Part shown: positions 8,099 to 16,490 of the stretch, piece by piece
Layout: each line of letters begins with the position of its first letter
How positions within the stretch are numbered: position 1 is the first letter of the stretch
Assembly (NCBI GenBank): GCA_019637195.1
Contig: JAHBWA010000009.1
Location: 52,960 to 116,959 of the forward strand
DNA length: 64,000 bases
DNA from: Labilithrix sp.
GTDB lineage: Bacteria > Myxococcota_A > Polyangia > Polyangiales > Polyangiaceae
Direction: 5' to 3'
The notes under the pieces: model-generated
What the model was told of the DNA's origin: nothing
What the model saw: the letters and a program-made list of their open reading frames with translations, nothing else
Database searches by the model: none
Translations under genes and position numbers: made by a program

Positions 8099-8725
8099 GT
8101 GCTCAAGGAAGGCGACAAGGCTCCCTCGTTCAACCTGGACAGCGACGCCGACGGAAAGGTCTCGCTGAGAGACTTCGGCGGCAAGACGCTCGTCCTCTAC
8201 TTCTATCCTCGGGACAACACCCCGGGCTGCACCCGGCAGGCGCAGGCGTTCACGGCGTCGAAGGCCGCGATCGAGCGCGCCGGCGGCGCGGTGGTCGGCG
8301 TCTCGCGCGACTCTCTGAAGAGCCACGCCTCCTTCCGCGACAAGTGCGGCCTCGGGATCACGCTCCTCTCCGATCCGGACCTCGCCGTCCACAAGGCGTA
8401 CGGCGCGTGGGGCGAGAAGACGATGTACGGAAAGAAGGTCGAGGGCGTGCTCCGCACCACGTTCCTCGTGCGCGACGGCAAGATCGTGCGCGTCTTCCCC
8501 AGCGTGAAGGTCGACGGCCACGCCGACGCAGTGCTCGCCGCGCTCACCGGCGCCGCCCCGCCCGGCAAGGCCAAGGCGCCGGCCGCCAAGGCCAAGAGGT
8601 CGCCCGCCGCCGGCAAAGCCACGAAGGCGCCGGCCGCCAAGACCAAGAAGACGCTCGCCGCCGGCAAGACGGCCAAAGCCCCCGCCGCCAAGAGGCGCGC
8701 GCCCAAGAAGGGCTCTTCCCGGTAG
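8099..8725 (+). CDS. bcp: Thioredoxin-dependent peroxiredoxin (BCP/PrxQ type) with lysine-alanine-rich tail
   Basis: 208 residues. Residues 1-155 are a complete BCP/PrxQ domain: MLKEGDKAPSF, then FYPRDNTPGCTRQA with the peroxidatic Cys44, GVSRDSLKSH, and TTFLVRDGKIV. No Cys is present at the usual position four residues after Cys44 (CTRQA), so the resolving thiol must come from a partner. Residues ~160-208 are a tail of KAPAAKAKR and KTAKAPAAKRR units, very basic and like histone H1 or bacterial H1-like tails. The GTG at 8099 is chosen for the family N-terminus. The gene continues into the next gene with a one-base overlap (TAGTG). Confidence 0.9.
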   Translation: MLKEGDKAPSFNLDSDADGKVSLRDFGGKTLVLYFYPRDNTPGCTRQAQAFTASKAAIERAGGAVVGVSRDSLKSHASFRDKCGLGITLLSDPDLAVHKAYGAWGEKTMYGKKVEGVLRTTFLVRDGKIVRVFPSVKVDGHADAVLAALTGAAPPGKAKAPAAKAKRSPAAGKATKAPAAKTKKTLAAGKTAKAPAAKRRAPKKGSSR

Positions 8726-9756
8726 TGAGCGACGCGGCGCCCGTTGTCTGGCTCGAGGACGGCGAGGCCCGCGACGACGCGGTACGAGCCCTCGGCGAGT
8801 GGGCGCGCGCGCGCGGGATCCGCCTCGAGGCGCTCGAGCCGAGCCCGCCGGCGATCCCCTTCGATCCGGCGCTCGCGGAGCGCGCCGAGAAGGAGCTCGA
8901 CCGCGCGCGGCTCGCCATCGGCGCGGCGGACGCGGACGCGGCGGAGCGCGCGCTCGCCCGCAGCGAGAGCCTCCTCCGCGAGCACCCGGAGCTGCCCCAG
9001 GCCGCGTGGCTCCGCGCCGAGGTCGAACGCGCCTGGGCGGCGCGCTGGCTGCGCGTCGAGCCGCGCGACGAGGCCCGCGCGCGCGCCGCATGGGAGAACG
9101 CCGCCGCGCTCGACGGGGGGCGCGCGCCGGGCATCGGCGAGACGGCCTTTCCGCCGCGCGAAGCCGTGAAGGCCACCCTCGTCCTCGCAGGAGACGACGA
9201 CGTGACGCTCTGGCTCGACGGCGCGCCGCTCCAGCCGACCTCGCGCACGGCGCGCGCCGCGACCTACGCGATGGACGTGGCGCCCGCGGAGCATCACCTC
9301 CTCGCGACGTCGGGAGGCGGGACCGTCTTCGCGTCGTGGGTCGCGATCGCCGGCGCGGAGCCCGCGCCGCTGCACGTCTCCGTCGCGACCCGCGGAGCGT
9401 GTAGCCGCGAGCAGCTCGGACGCGCCGAGGTGCAGGACGGACGGATCGCGGCGCTGGGCGTGACGTGCCCTCGGTGGCTCGCGGCGGTGCCCGGCGAGCG
9501 GCGCGGGAGCGTGCGCGTCGCGCGCTGCGAACGTGACACGTGCGGTCCCCTGCTGGAATGGCGCGTCGAGCGCATGCCGACCTACGGCCCGCCGCAGGCG
9601 CACGACAAACGCTCCGGCTGGCCCGCGTGGGCGACGTGGGCGATCGTCGGGATCGGCGCGGCCACGGCGACGTCGGTGGCGCTCGTCGCTTCGGGCGTGT
9701 TCGAGGCGCGCCCGGTCGAGCCGCGGTTCGTCGTCGGCGGCGCCCGCCAGGAGTAG
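8725..9756 (+). CDS. Hypothetical protein with one C-terminal membrane helix
   Basis: 343 residues with no family that I recognise. The first ~160 residues are helical and Ala/Arg/Glu-rich with a TPR-like look (AERALARSESLLREHPELPQ). A middle region (about 160-280) looks like beta strands (VTLWLDGAPLQP) and contains a few cysteines. One transmembrane helix lies near the C-terminus (WATWAIVGIGAATATSVALV). It starts at GTG, one base into the stop of the peroxiredoxin gene, so the two are co-translated. The lack of a signal peptide and the late membrane anchor suggest a large cytoplasmic part. Function unknown. Confidence 0.75.
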   Translation: MSDAAPVVWLEDGEARDDAVRALGEWARARGIRLEALEPSPPAIPFDPALAERAEKELDRARLAIGAADADAAERALARSESLLREHPELPQAAWLRAEVERAWAARWLRVEPRDEARARAAWENAAALDGGRAPGIGETAFPPREAVKATLVLAGDDDVTLWLDGAPLQPTSRTARAATYAMDVAPAEHHLLATSGGGTVFASWVAIAGAEPAPLHVSVATRGACSREQLGRAEVQDGRIAALGVTCPRWLAAVPGERRGSVRVARCERDTCGPLLEWRVERMPTYGPPQAHDKRSGWPAWATWAIVGIGAATATSVALVASGVFEARPVEPRFVVGGARQE

Positions 9757-10284
9757 GCCGCGCCGGCCGGAGCGCGCCACCGCCGCGCGGTCGAGCGACC
9801 GCGACCGGCGAGGCCACCGAGCTCTGCTCTGCGTCGCGGCGCTCGGCCGCGGCTCGCCGCCGGACCTCCCGTCCCGCCGCGCAGATCCGCTGCGTCGGAA
9901 GTACGCGCGTTCACGGGAAGAGAAATCCGGGCTGGCGTGTAGCTAAACACGAAGGCGGCGACGCCGGAGACGACGCAGGGGCCGCCTCCAGCCCCCCCGG
10001 TCCCTGCGACACCGACGAGGCCGAGCTCGCCTTCGCCAACTCCCAAGGCCCCTTCCCCGCTCCCTCACCCTCAGGAGGTCCTCACGCACGATCCCCCCTC
10101 CCCAACGACCATGTGAAAGCTGCAACTGTGGCGGCTCCCCGACGCATCCGCGGCGGGGGGCCTTCCCTATTTTGTCCCTGGAATTCAGGGCGATCCGACT
10201 TTCGATCCACGTCGTTCTTCGGCTCGTCCGACGTTGCGCAGGCACCCCGCCGCGCTTAGGCTGTCTCCCGGAAAGAGGTATTCG
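9757..10284. other. 528-bp intergenic region, no gene seen
   Basis: Frames here are short or have the composition of antisense shadows. I see no tRNA arms and no strong intrinsic terminator. A short hairpin, ccctg-gaatt-caggg, lies at 10176-10190. The M48 protease gene begins just after, with GAAAGAGG (10271-10278) as its ribosome site, so its promoter must be in this stretch. Confidence 0.6.
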
Positions 10285-11181
10285 ATGGCTGACGCCCCCG
10301 CGCTCGACTTCAACGCGTACGTCACACGGAAGAGAGCGGAGCGCGCGGGAGGCGCGTCCACAGGAGAGCACGATTACTCGTTCGTGCTCGACCGCCAGTC
10401 GCGCGCGGCCGTCGAGTCGGCGCGGCCGATCCAGCTGGCGGTCGCGAGCACCGTCCGCCTGTGGAAGCAGGTCTGGCGCGGGCAGCTGCTCGGCAGCGCG
10501 GTCAAGGTCTCGGACCGGCAGTTCCCGCGCATCCACGGCCTCACGCGCGAGTGCGCCGAGCAGCTCGGCATCAGCGTGCCTCAAGTCTACATCGTCAACA
10601 GCCCGCACCTGAACGCCGGCACCTTCGGCACCGACGAGGAGTCGTTCATCCTCGTCCACTCCGCGCTGGTCGATCACTACTCCGACGAGGAGCTCCGCAC
10701 CGTCATCGGCCACGAGTGCGGGCACATCCACAACGCGCACGTCGTCTACCTGACGACCCTCCACTACCTGAAGACGATCGCCGCGGCCTTCATTCCGTGG
10801 ATCGTCTACCCCGCGATGATCCCGCTGAACGAGCTGTCGCGCCGCGCGGAGATCACCTGCGATCGCGCCGGGATGCTCTGCTCGAAGAACGAGCAGGTCG
10901 CGGCGCGCGCGCTGACGAAGCTCGTGCTCGGGTCCCGCAAGCTCTACGACGAGTTCAACCTCGACGCGTTCCTCGAGCAGTACGAAGAGGGCAAGGACTC
11001 CATCGGCCGGTACATGGAGGCGCTCGCGACGCACCCGTACCTGCCGAAGCGTGTGCTCGCGATGCGCGTGTTCGCCGAGAGCGAGCTCTACAAGAAGACG
11101 GCCAACGTCGTCCCGGCGGGCGGCCTCTCGATGTCCGAGGTCGACGACCGCGTCAAGGCGCTCCTCAAGGGCGAAGCCTGA
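10285..11181 (+). CDS. M48-family zinc metalloprotease
   Basis: 298 residues. The zinc site HECGH (143-147) is followed by AEITCDRAG, whose glutamate (about 189) is the third ligand, the normal M48 arrangement. A hydrophobic stretch (TIAAAFIPWIVYPAMIPL, about 164-181) lies between the motif and the third ligand, as in HtpX-like peptidases, so the enzyme is probably membrane-associated. The N-terminus lacks a signal peptide. The ATG is preceded by GAAAGAGG at a good distance. It stands 86 bp before a dynamin-like GTPase on the same strand. Substrates are unknown; a role in membrane protein quality control is an inference from the family. Confidence 0.9.
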   Translation: MADAPALDFNAYVTRKRAERAGGASTGEHDYSFVLDRQSRAAVESARPIQLAVASTVRLWKQVWRGQLLGSAVKVSDRQFPRIHGLTRECAEQLGISVPQVYIVNSPHLNAGTFGTDEESFILVHSALVDHYSDEELRTVIGHECGHIHNAHVVYLTTLHYLKTIAAAFIPWIVYPAMIPLNELSRRAEITCDRAGMLCSKNEQVAARALTKLVLGSRKLYDEFNLDAFLEQYEEGKDSIGRYMEALATHPYLPKRVLAMRVFAESELYKKTANVVPAGGLSMSEVDDRVKALLKGEA

Positions 11182-11267
11182 CGCGCGGCCGCGTCGAATT
11201 CGACAGAAGCGTCTCGCCCCGGGGGATCGCACCCGGAGCACGCCCGTAGGAAGCCGAAGGAAAGACC

Positions 11268-13091
11268 ATGCTCGAAGGATTCCGTGAACGAAAGCTCGAC
11301 GTGACCGTGGCGCTCCAGGAGCTGGGCGAGATCGCCTCCGGGCTCGGCGCCAAGAGCCTGAAGGAGCGCCTCGATCGAGAGCTCGTGAAGAAGCTCGAAG
11401 AGGACCGCTTCCACCTGGTCGTCGTCGGCGAGTTCAACCACGGCAAGTCGACGTTCGTGAACGCGCTCCTCGGCGAGACGGTGCTCCCCGTCGGCGTGAC
11501 GCCGACGACCGCCGCGATCCACCACCTCAAGTACGCCGACAAACCGGAGGCCACGGTGGTCTTCCAGTCCGGCAAGCGCGACGCGATCCCGTTCGAGGAC
11601 ACGCGGAGGTTCGCCGTCGGCGGCGGCGCGAGCCTCGACGGCTCGGCGGGCGACGGGGCGCCGCGCGACGAGGTCGACTACCTCGAGGTCGGCTACCCGG
11701 CCGCGCTCCTCAAGGAGCGCATCCTCCTCGTCGACACGCCAGGCGTGAACGATCTGTCGCTCCAGCGCGCGGACATCACCTACAGCTACATCCCGCGCGC
11801 CGACGCGGTGCTCTTCCTCCTCGACGCCGGACAGATCCTGAAGGAGAGCGAGCGGCAGTTCCTCAACGACAAGCTCCTCAAGGCGTCGCGCGACAAGATC
11901 GTCTTCGTCATCACGAAGTGGGACATCCTCGACGAGACCGAGAAGAGCGAGGCGCTGGCGTACGCGCGGACGCAGCTCGCGAACCTCGTGAAGGATCCCG
12001 TCGTCTTCCCCATCAGCTCGGAGACGGCGCTCCAGGGCAACCGCGACGCGTCCGGGATGCCGGAGCTGCTCGCCCACCTGACGACGTTCCTGGCGGAGGA
12101 GCGAGGGCGCATCCTGCTCGACAACGCGCTCGGCGAGGGACAGAACGTCGGAAACCTCCTGTCGAAGGGCGTCGACGCGCGTCGTCGCTCGCTCAGCATG
12201 AAGACCGAGGAGCTCGAGCGGCGCATCAAGACGCTCGAGGAGGACCTCAAGGGGACCGCCGGCACGATCGAGCAGCGCCGGATGAAGATCCGCGAAGAGA
12301 TCAGCGGCATCAAGGTGGGCGCGCAGAAGGACCTCGAGCGCTTCGTCGAGGACACGATCCGCCAGCTCCCGAACGTCATCGAGTCCGCCAAGCAGGACGA
12401 TCTCCGGAAGTTTCTCCCCGCGTTCCTCGAGGACACCTTCCGCCAGTGGGCAGAGGCCGAGTCCACCGAGATCGCCGCGAAGCTCGAGCAGCTCGCCGAG
12501 AAGACGATCGCCCTCATCAAGGAGGACGCGCACGACGCCACCAAGCGCGTCGGCGAGGCGCTCGGCGGCGACGTCAAGAAGCTCGACATCCAGATCGACA
12601 CCTTCCGCTACGACGCCAGCATCGCCGCGGTCCTCGTCCTCGGCCTCGGCATGATGTTCGTCAACGTCATGGTCGGCGGCCTCTTGACGATCGCCGCGCC
12701 GATCATGGCGCTCGTCCTGCGTGACCGCATCGACGCCGAGTACAAGAAGCGCGCGGTCGAGCAGGCACCCGAGGTCCTCCGCCAGGCCGCGAAGCAGGTC
12801 GGGCCGAAGATCGACGAGATGATCGAGGAGTTCGCGAAGAAGCTCGACACCTGGGTCGTCACCGCCGGCGAGGAGCTCTACCGCGAGGTGCTCGAGGTCC
12901 TCAACGCCTCGCGCGACGCCCGCGCCAAGGCCGATCACGACGAGGCCAAGGCGAAGGCCGAGGTCGACGCCCAGGGCGAGCGCCTCGAGCGCGCGAACAA
13001 GCGCGTCGCGGACCTCCGCGCCGAGATCTGGTCGCCCAAGGACAAGGTCCGCGTGGCCGACAGCCAGACCGAGCTCGCCGCGACCGACTGA
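11268..13091 (+). CDS. Bacterial dynamin-like GTPase
   Basis: 607 residues. GTPase motifs are complete: GEFNHGKST (54-62), a threonine-rich switch I (GVTPTTAAIHH), DTPGVND (156-162) and TKWD (216-219). After the GTPase comes a long coiled-coil stalk (about 290-440; MKTEELERRIKTLEEDLKG). A hydrophobic hairpin follows (about 450-485; AAVLVLGLGMMFVNVMVGG), equivalent to a membrane paddle, then a second helical stalk rich in Lys/Glu/Ala. This is the layout of bacterial dynamin-like proteins, which bend or fuse membranes. AAGGAAAG precedes the ATG. The upstream M48 gene may be in the same transcript. Confidence 0.92.
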   Translation: MLEGFRERKLDVTVALQELGEIASGLGAKSLKERLDRELVKKLEEDRFHLVVVGEFNHGKSTFVNALLGETVLPVGVTPTTAAIHHLKYADKPEATVVFQSGKRDAIPFEDTRRFAVGGGASLDGSAGDGAPRDEVDYLEVGYPAALLKERILLVDTPGVNDLSLQRADITYSYIPRADAVLFLLDAGQILKESERQFLNDKLLKASRDKIVFVITKWDILDETEKSEALAYARTQLANLVKDPVVFPISSETALQGNRDASGMPELLAHLTTFLAEERGRILLDNALGEGQNVGNLLSKGVDARRRSLSMKTEELERRIKTLEEDLKGTAGTIEQRRMKIREEISGIKVGAQKDLERFVEDTIRQLPNVIESAKQDDLRKFLPAFLEDTFRQWAEAESTEIAAKLEQLAEKTIALIKEDAHDATKRVGEALGGDVKKLDIQIDTFRYDASIAAVLVLGLGMMFVNVMVGGLLTIAAPIMALVLRDRIDAEYKKRAVEQAPEVLRQAAKQVGPKIDEMIEEFAKKLDTWVVTAGEELYREVLEVLNASRDARAKADHDEAKAKAEVDAQGERLERANKRVADLRAEIWSPKDKVRVADSQTELAATD

Positions 13092-13112
13092 GCCGCGAGG
13101 CCAACGGCTCGC

Positions 13113-13230
13113 GGAGCGCCGGCGCCTGCTCGCCGGAGAGCCGGCTGCTCGCCGGAGCGCCTGCTCGCAGAGCGCCGGCGCCTGCTCGCAGCCTGCTCAC
13201 GGAGCGCCGGCGCCTGCTCGCGGAGCGTAG
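13113..13230. repeat. Short GC palindromic repeats in a convergent spacer
   Basis: The 19-21 bp text ggagcgccggcgcctgctcgc (19 bp, agcgccggcgcctgctcgc, in the middle copy) recurs at 13113, 13171 and 13201, with partial copies between. Each contains the palindrome gcgccggcgc. The block lies between the ends of the dynamin-like gene and the metallo-hydrolase gene and could terminate both. Confidence 0.65.
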
Positions 13231-13235
13231 GTCGC

Positions 13236-14300
13236 CTACTCGAAGCTGTCGTCGTCGGGGATCGCCGGTGACGGCGCGGCCTCGGACGGCGCGGGGGCCG
13301 CCGGCGGGGGCGATGGTGGCGGGGCCGCGGGCGCGAAGGTCCGCTCCGGCGGGAGCTCTGGTCCCTCGCCCGCCTTCACGAAGACGCGCCGCTCGCCGAT
13401 CGCCAGCGGGGCGACGACGCGCGGCCCGAGATCGAGCTTCTTCTGGGCCTTCGCGAGCTCGCGGAGCGCGGCGCCGGGCTCGTCGGTCGAGGCGATGAAC
13501 GTGTCGTAGTGGATCGGCACCATGCGCGCGGCGTCGAGATCGACGAACGCTTGCACCGCCTGCGCCGGATCCATGTGGAAGCGGCGCATGATCCCGCGCG
13601 GCTCGATCGGCGCGATCGGCAAGAGCGCCAGATCGATCTTCGGGAAACGCTGCGCGGTCTCGACGAACAGGCGCTGATCGTACGCGCTGTCACCGCCGAA
13701 GTAGACCTTGAGCCCGTGGTACTCGATCACGTAACCGGTGAACGAGTCGCGCATCCAGGCCTCGTCGACGCCGTAGCGCCAGCCGACGTGGTCGACCGGC
13801 ACCGCCGTCACCCGGAGGCCGTCCTTCTCCCACGCCTGCCACGTCCCCACCTCGTAGGCCGGGAACGAGAAGCCACCCGTCAGGTACGCCGCGCCGCCGC
13901 GCGGGAGCAGCAGCGTCTTCACCTTCGGCTCGATCATCGCGAGGCTGCCGAGCGAGAGGTGATCGAAGTGCAGGTGCGAGACGAGCGCGACGTCGACGGG
14001 CGGCAGATCCGCCGGATCGATCCCGGGCTCGACGACGCGCTTCGAGACCTGGCCGACGGTGCTCGTGAAGACCGGATCGGTCAGGATCACCTTGTCGTCG
14101 ATCTGCACGAGCGCCGTCGCGTGCCCGACCCACACGACCGCCAGCCGCGCGTCCGGGCTCACCGGGCGCGTGGATTTGACGACCTTCTGCGGGCTCGAGA
14201 AGAGCGCGCCGACGGCGCGCCCGCCTGCGCGCGCGACGAAGCAGCCGGACGCCGCCGCCGTCAGCGCGACCACGAGCGCGAGCTCAGCGAGGCGCCGCAA
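13236..14300 (-). CDS. MBL-fold metallo-hydrolase lipoprotein (NAPE-PLD/UlaG-like)
   Basis: 354 residues. A lipoprotein signal ends at TAAASGC. The metal site HLHFDH (HxHxDH) and later DHVGWRYG, YFGGDSAYD and PIHYDTF are all present, so the di-metal centre looks intact. The pattern resembles N-acyl-phosphatidylethanolamine phospholipase D and UlaG-like lactonases, so a lipid or lactone substrate in the envelope is possible. The last ~40 residues are Pro/Ala-rich. The start is TTG at 14300, supported by GGGAGGAG just upstream. It overlaps the previous gene by 17 bp and is the fourth gene of the leftward operon. Confidence 0.88.
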   Translation of the reverse strand: MRRLAELALVVALTAAASGCFVARAGGRAVGALFSSPQKVVKSTRPVSPDARLAVVWVGHATALVQIDDKVILTDPVFTSTVGQVSKRVVEPGIDPADLPPVDVALVSHLHFDHLSLGSLAMIEPKVKTLLLPRGGAAYLTGGFSFPAYEVGTWQAWEKDGLRVTAVPVDHVGWRYGVDEAWMRDSFTGYVIEYHGLKVYFGGDSAYDQRLFVETAQRFPKIDLALLPIAPIEPRGIMRRFHMDPAQAVQAFVDLDAARMVPIHYDTFIASTDEPGAALRELAKAQKKLDLGPRVVAPLAIGERRVFVKAGEGPELPPERTFAPAAPPPSPPPAAPAPSEAAPSPAIPDDDSFE

Positions 14301-14661
14301 GGCTCCTCCCGACGTCGACGTTGCCGAGGCGCACGCGAACCGAGATGGCCGCGCCGTCGAAGATGCGGTCGCTGGTCGACACGAGGCGCACGGTCTTGGT
14401 GTCGCCGTCCTCGAGGTCGGCGGCGCACTGCTCGACCGGCTCCGCCTGGCCCGCGAACGTCGCGCGCGCGCAGTACCACCCGATGTTCCCGCCGAGGCTC
14501 TCGGACGCGACGAGATCGATCTCGACGACGACGCGCGCGTCCTCCGCGCGATGCACGCGCGCGCCGGTGATCTTCAGCGAGGCGCCCGTGTCGTCGCACG
14601 CCCCGAGCGACAGCGCGGCGGCGAGCGAAGAAGCGATCGCGAGCGAGGTGGCGGCGCGCAT
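14284..14661 (-). CDS. Small lipoprotein of unknown function
   Basis: 125 residues with the signal MRAATSLAIASSLAAALSLG and lipobox LGAC. The mature part is one beta-rich domain (ARVVVEIDLVASESL, WYCARATFAG, DTKTVRLVSTSDRIFDG, ISVRVRLGNV). Its strands and two cysteines suggest a small immunoglobulin-like sandwich. It begins in a TGATG overlap with the upstream gene and its end overlaps the metallo-hydrolase start, so it is tightly coupled in the operon. I cannot name the family. Confidence 0.75.
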   Translation of the reverse strand: MRAATSLAIASSLAAALSLGACDDTGASLKITGARVHRAEDARVVVEIDLVASESLGGNIGWYCARATFAGQAEPVEQCAADLEDGDTKTVRLVSTSDRIFDGAAISVRVRLGNVDVGRSLAAPR

Positions 14662-15314
14662 CAGAAATACCGCAGCCGGAGCGTGGCGATCCCCGCGAGC
14701 GGCGCGTGCGCGGGCGCCACGGTCATCTGGAAGCCGACGGTGCCCGCGAGGATGTACGCGCCGACGTCGTACGCGACGCGGAGCCCCTCGTACGCATAGA
14801 CCGACGTGCCCAGCGAGACCGAGAGGTACTCGCCCTTGTGCGCGACCGGCAGGTAGACGCGGAGCCCCGGGCGCGCGAGCAAACGGTCGACGTGACCGCC
14901 GATGTACTCGAACGAGGTCGACAGCTCGATCGAGCCCGACTGCCTCGCGATGGGATCGACGACGAAGGTGCGCCAGCGCGACTGGCTCGGGTGCACGCCG
15001 AACGACCACAGGACCGGCGTGAGCTGCCAGCGCAGGCCGAAGGCGGCTCGCGGCCCCGCCTCGACCTCGCCGGCCGGCCCGACGTGGCGCTGGCGTCCGA
15101 CCGCGATCTCGGGGCTCGGGACGAGCTGGAACGCCGCCCACGCGAGCGTCGGGCGCGGCGCCGCGGGCTGGAAGCCGAGCCTCGTGTCGGGGAGCGGCGC
15201 GTGCCGGACGTCCGGATCGGGGACGGAGGTCACGGTCTCGGCGCGGGCCTCACCGCCCGCGAGGAGGCCCGCGGCGACCGAGACGACACCGGTGAGGACG
15301 CGCCGACGACTCAC
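14661..15314 (-). CDS. Exported protein, possible outer-membrane beta protein
   Basis: 217 residues. The N-terminus (VSRRRVLTGVVSVAAGLLAGGEARAE) looks like a signal peptide with an AxA cleavage site; the RR pair resembles a Tat signal but lacks the full consensus. The mature part alternates hydrophobic and polar residues with many aromatics (PTLAWAAFQLV, GSIELSTSFEYIGG, RVYLPVAHKGEYLSVSLG) and ends in LRLRYF, like an outer-membrane barrel. The GTG start overlaps the stop of the kinase gene (GTGA). The family is not recognised, and the role in this operon is unknown. Confidence 0.7.
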   Translation of the reverse strand: MSRRRVLTGVVSVAAGLLAGGEARAETVTSVPDPDVRHAPLPDTRLGFQPAAPRPTLAWAAFQLVPSPEIAVGRQRHVGPAGEVEAGPRAAFGLRWQLTPVLWSFGVHPSQSRWRTFVVDPIARQSGSIELSTSFEYIGGHVDRLLARPGLRVYLPVAHKGEYLSVSLGTSVYAYEGLRVAYDVGAYILAGTVGFQMTVAPAHAPLAGIATLRLRYF

Positions 15315-16294
15315 AGGCCGAGCGCCTCCAGGAAGCCCGCGCGCCCGAGCCGCTCGATCGCCTCGCGCCGCTCCACGAAGCGCTGCCACCGCTTGCCGAC
15401 GCGGATCGCGTCGTCGGTGATGCGCGTGATCGTGAACCGGAGCGCCGCGAAGATCGCCTCGTCGTAGAGGACCTCGCGATCGCCGGGCTCGAGCTCGCGA
15501 ACGGCGCGGTAGCCGCGAACGAGCGCGCGGCCGAGGTTCGTCTCGAGCTGCGATCCGTACGACCAGGAGAGGAGGGTCACGGCAAGGTCGTAGGCGAACG
15601 GGCCATCGTGCGCGCTCTCGAAGTCGAGGAGCGCGGCGATACTACTACAGCCGCCGGACGACGACGCGGCGGGCTCCGCTTGCCAGAGGACGTTGTCGCG
15701 GAAGAGATCGCCGTGGACGAGGCCGCGGGGGACGTCGTGCCGGCGCGAGGCCGCGATCCGAGCCGCCGCGTCGCGGAGCTCGCCGGCGATGGCGCGGGCG
15801 TCCGCGTCGCTCGAGGAGGCCACGCGCTCGCAGCGCTCCACGAGGTGCGCGGGATCGAAGCGACCGGCGTCGAGCGCGGCCCCGGGAGCGTGCCCGGCGA
15901 GGTGGATGCGCGCGAGCGCCCCGCCGACCTCCGCGGCGGCCTCCTCGGTCACGGCGCGCTGGCAGAGCATGTCGCCGTCGACCCACGGGAAGATCGCGGC
16001 GGGCTTGCCCGCGAGGCTGCTCATCGACGCGCCGTCCTCGGCGGCGAGCGGAGCGGGCGTCGGCACCCCGTGCGCCGCCAGGTGAGCGAGGACGACCGCC
16101 TCACGCCCGGCCCCGGCGGCGTCCTGCTCCTCGTAGATCCGGAGGAACCAGCGCTGCCCGTCGGCGAGCTCGAGCGCGTAGCTCGTGTTCACCGTACCCG
16201 CCTCGATTCCCTTGGCTTTTCGCAAAGGTGCGAGCGGATACGAGGCGACGAAGGACGCGAGCTCGGCGTCGGTGGGGACGGTCAGGATTGCCAT
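15311..16294 (-). CDS. Homoserine kinase-like phosphotransferase (APH fold, ThrB type II)
   Basis: 327 residues with the aminoglycoside-phosphotransferase fold. The N-terminal lobe (KGIEAGTVNTSYALEL, RWFLRIYEE), the catalytic loop GLVHGDLFRDNVLW and the metal-binding LLDFESAHDGPFAYDLAV are intact. The NTSYAL and DLFRDN patterns match type II homoserine kinases, which phosphorylate homoserine in threonine synthesis. A Ser/Gly-rich insert (PAASSSGGCSSI) breaks the region between the two motifs. No other threonine gene is near, and it heads an operon of envelope proteins, so another small-alcohol substrate is possible. The start is ATG at 16294. Confidence 0.75.
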   Translation of the reverse strand: MAILTVPTDAELASFVASYPLAPLRKAKGIEAGTVNTSYALELADGQRWFLRIYEEQDAAGAGREAVVLAHLAAHGVPTPAPLAAEDGASMSSLAGKPAAIFPWVDGDMLCQRAVTEEAAAEVGGALARIHLAGHAPGAALDAGRFDPAHLVERCERVASSSDADARAIAGELRDAAARIAASRRHDVPRGLVHGDLFRDNVLWQAEPAASSSGGCSSIAALLDFESAHDGPFAYDLAVTLLSWSYGSQLETNLGRALVRGYRAVRELEPGDREVLYDEAIFAALRFTITRITDDAIRVGKRWQRFVERREAIERLGRAGFLEALGL

Positions 16295-16452
16295 GCGAAA
16301 TCGCCCTCGTGAGCGTTCGAGGTCACCTTGTGCGATGTCGGACCGGGTCCGCAAGGGCCCGTTTCCGGGTCGTGCTCGGGTGCCCGGGGACGCATCCTAA
16401 CCCGAACCATTACAAGTATTCGTGGACGAAACGTTCAGACAAATGGTAGGTG

Positions 16453-16480
16453 GCGCTCTCTTGCGGACACTTAAGAGCGC
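16453..16480. promoter_or_regulatory. Inverted repeat just upstream of the HTH-like gene
   Basis: gcgctct (16453-16459) is repeated in inverse at 16474-16480 with a 14-base spacer, ending 10 bases before the ATG at 16491. The surrounding stretch 16390-16480 is clearly less GC-rich than its neighbours and must hold the promoters of two divergent genes. It could be an operator or an RNA hairpin. Confidence 0.4.
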
Positions 16481-16490
16481 GACGACGAAG

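Noticed and set aside
9757..10284. Search for tRNA or small RNA in the gap
   Set aside because: I found no cloverleaf arms and no strong hairpin with a T-run; only a weak 5-bp hairpin.
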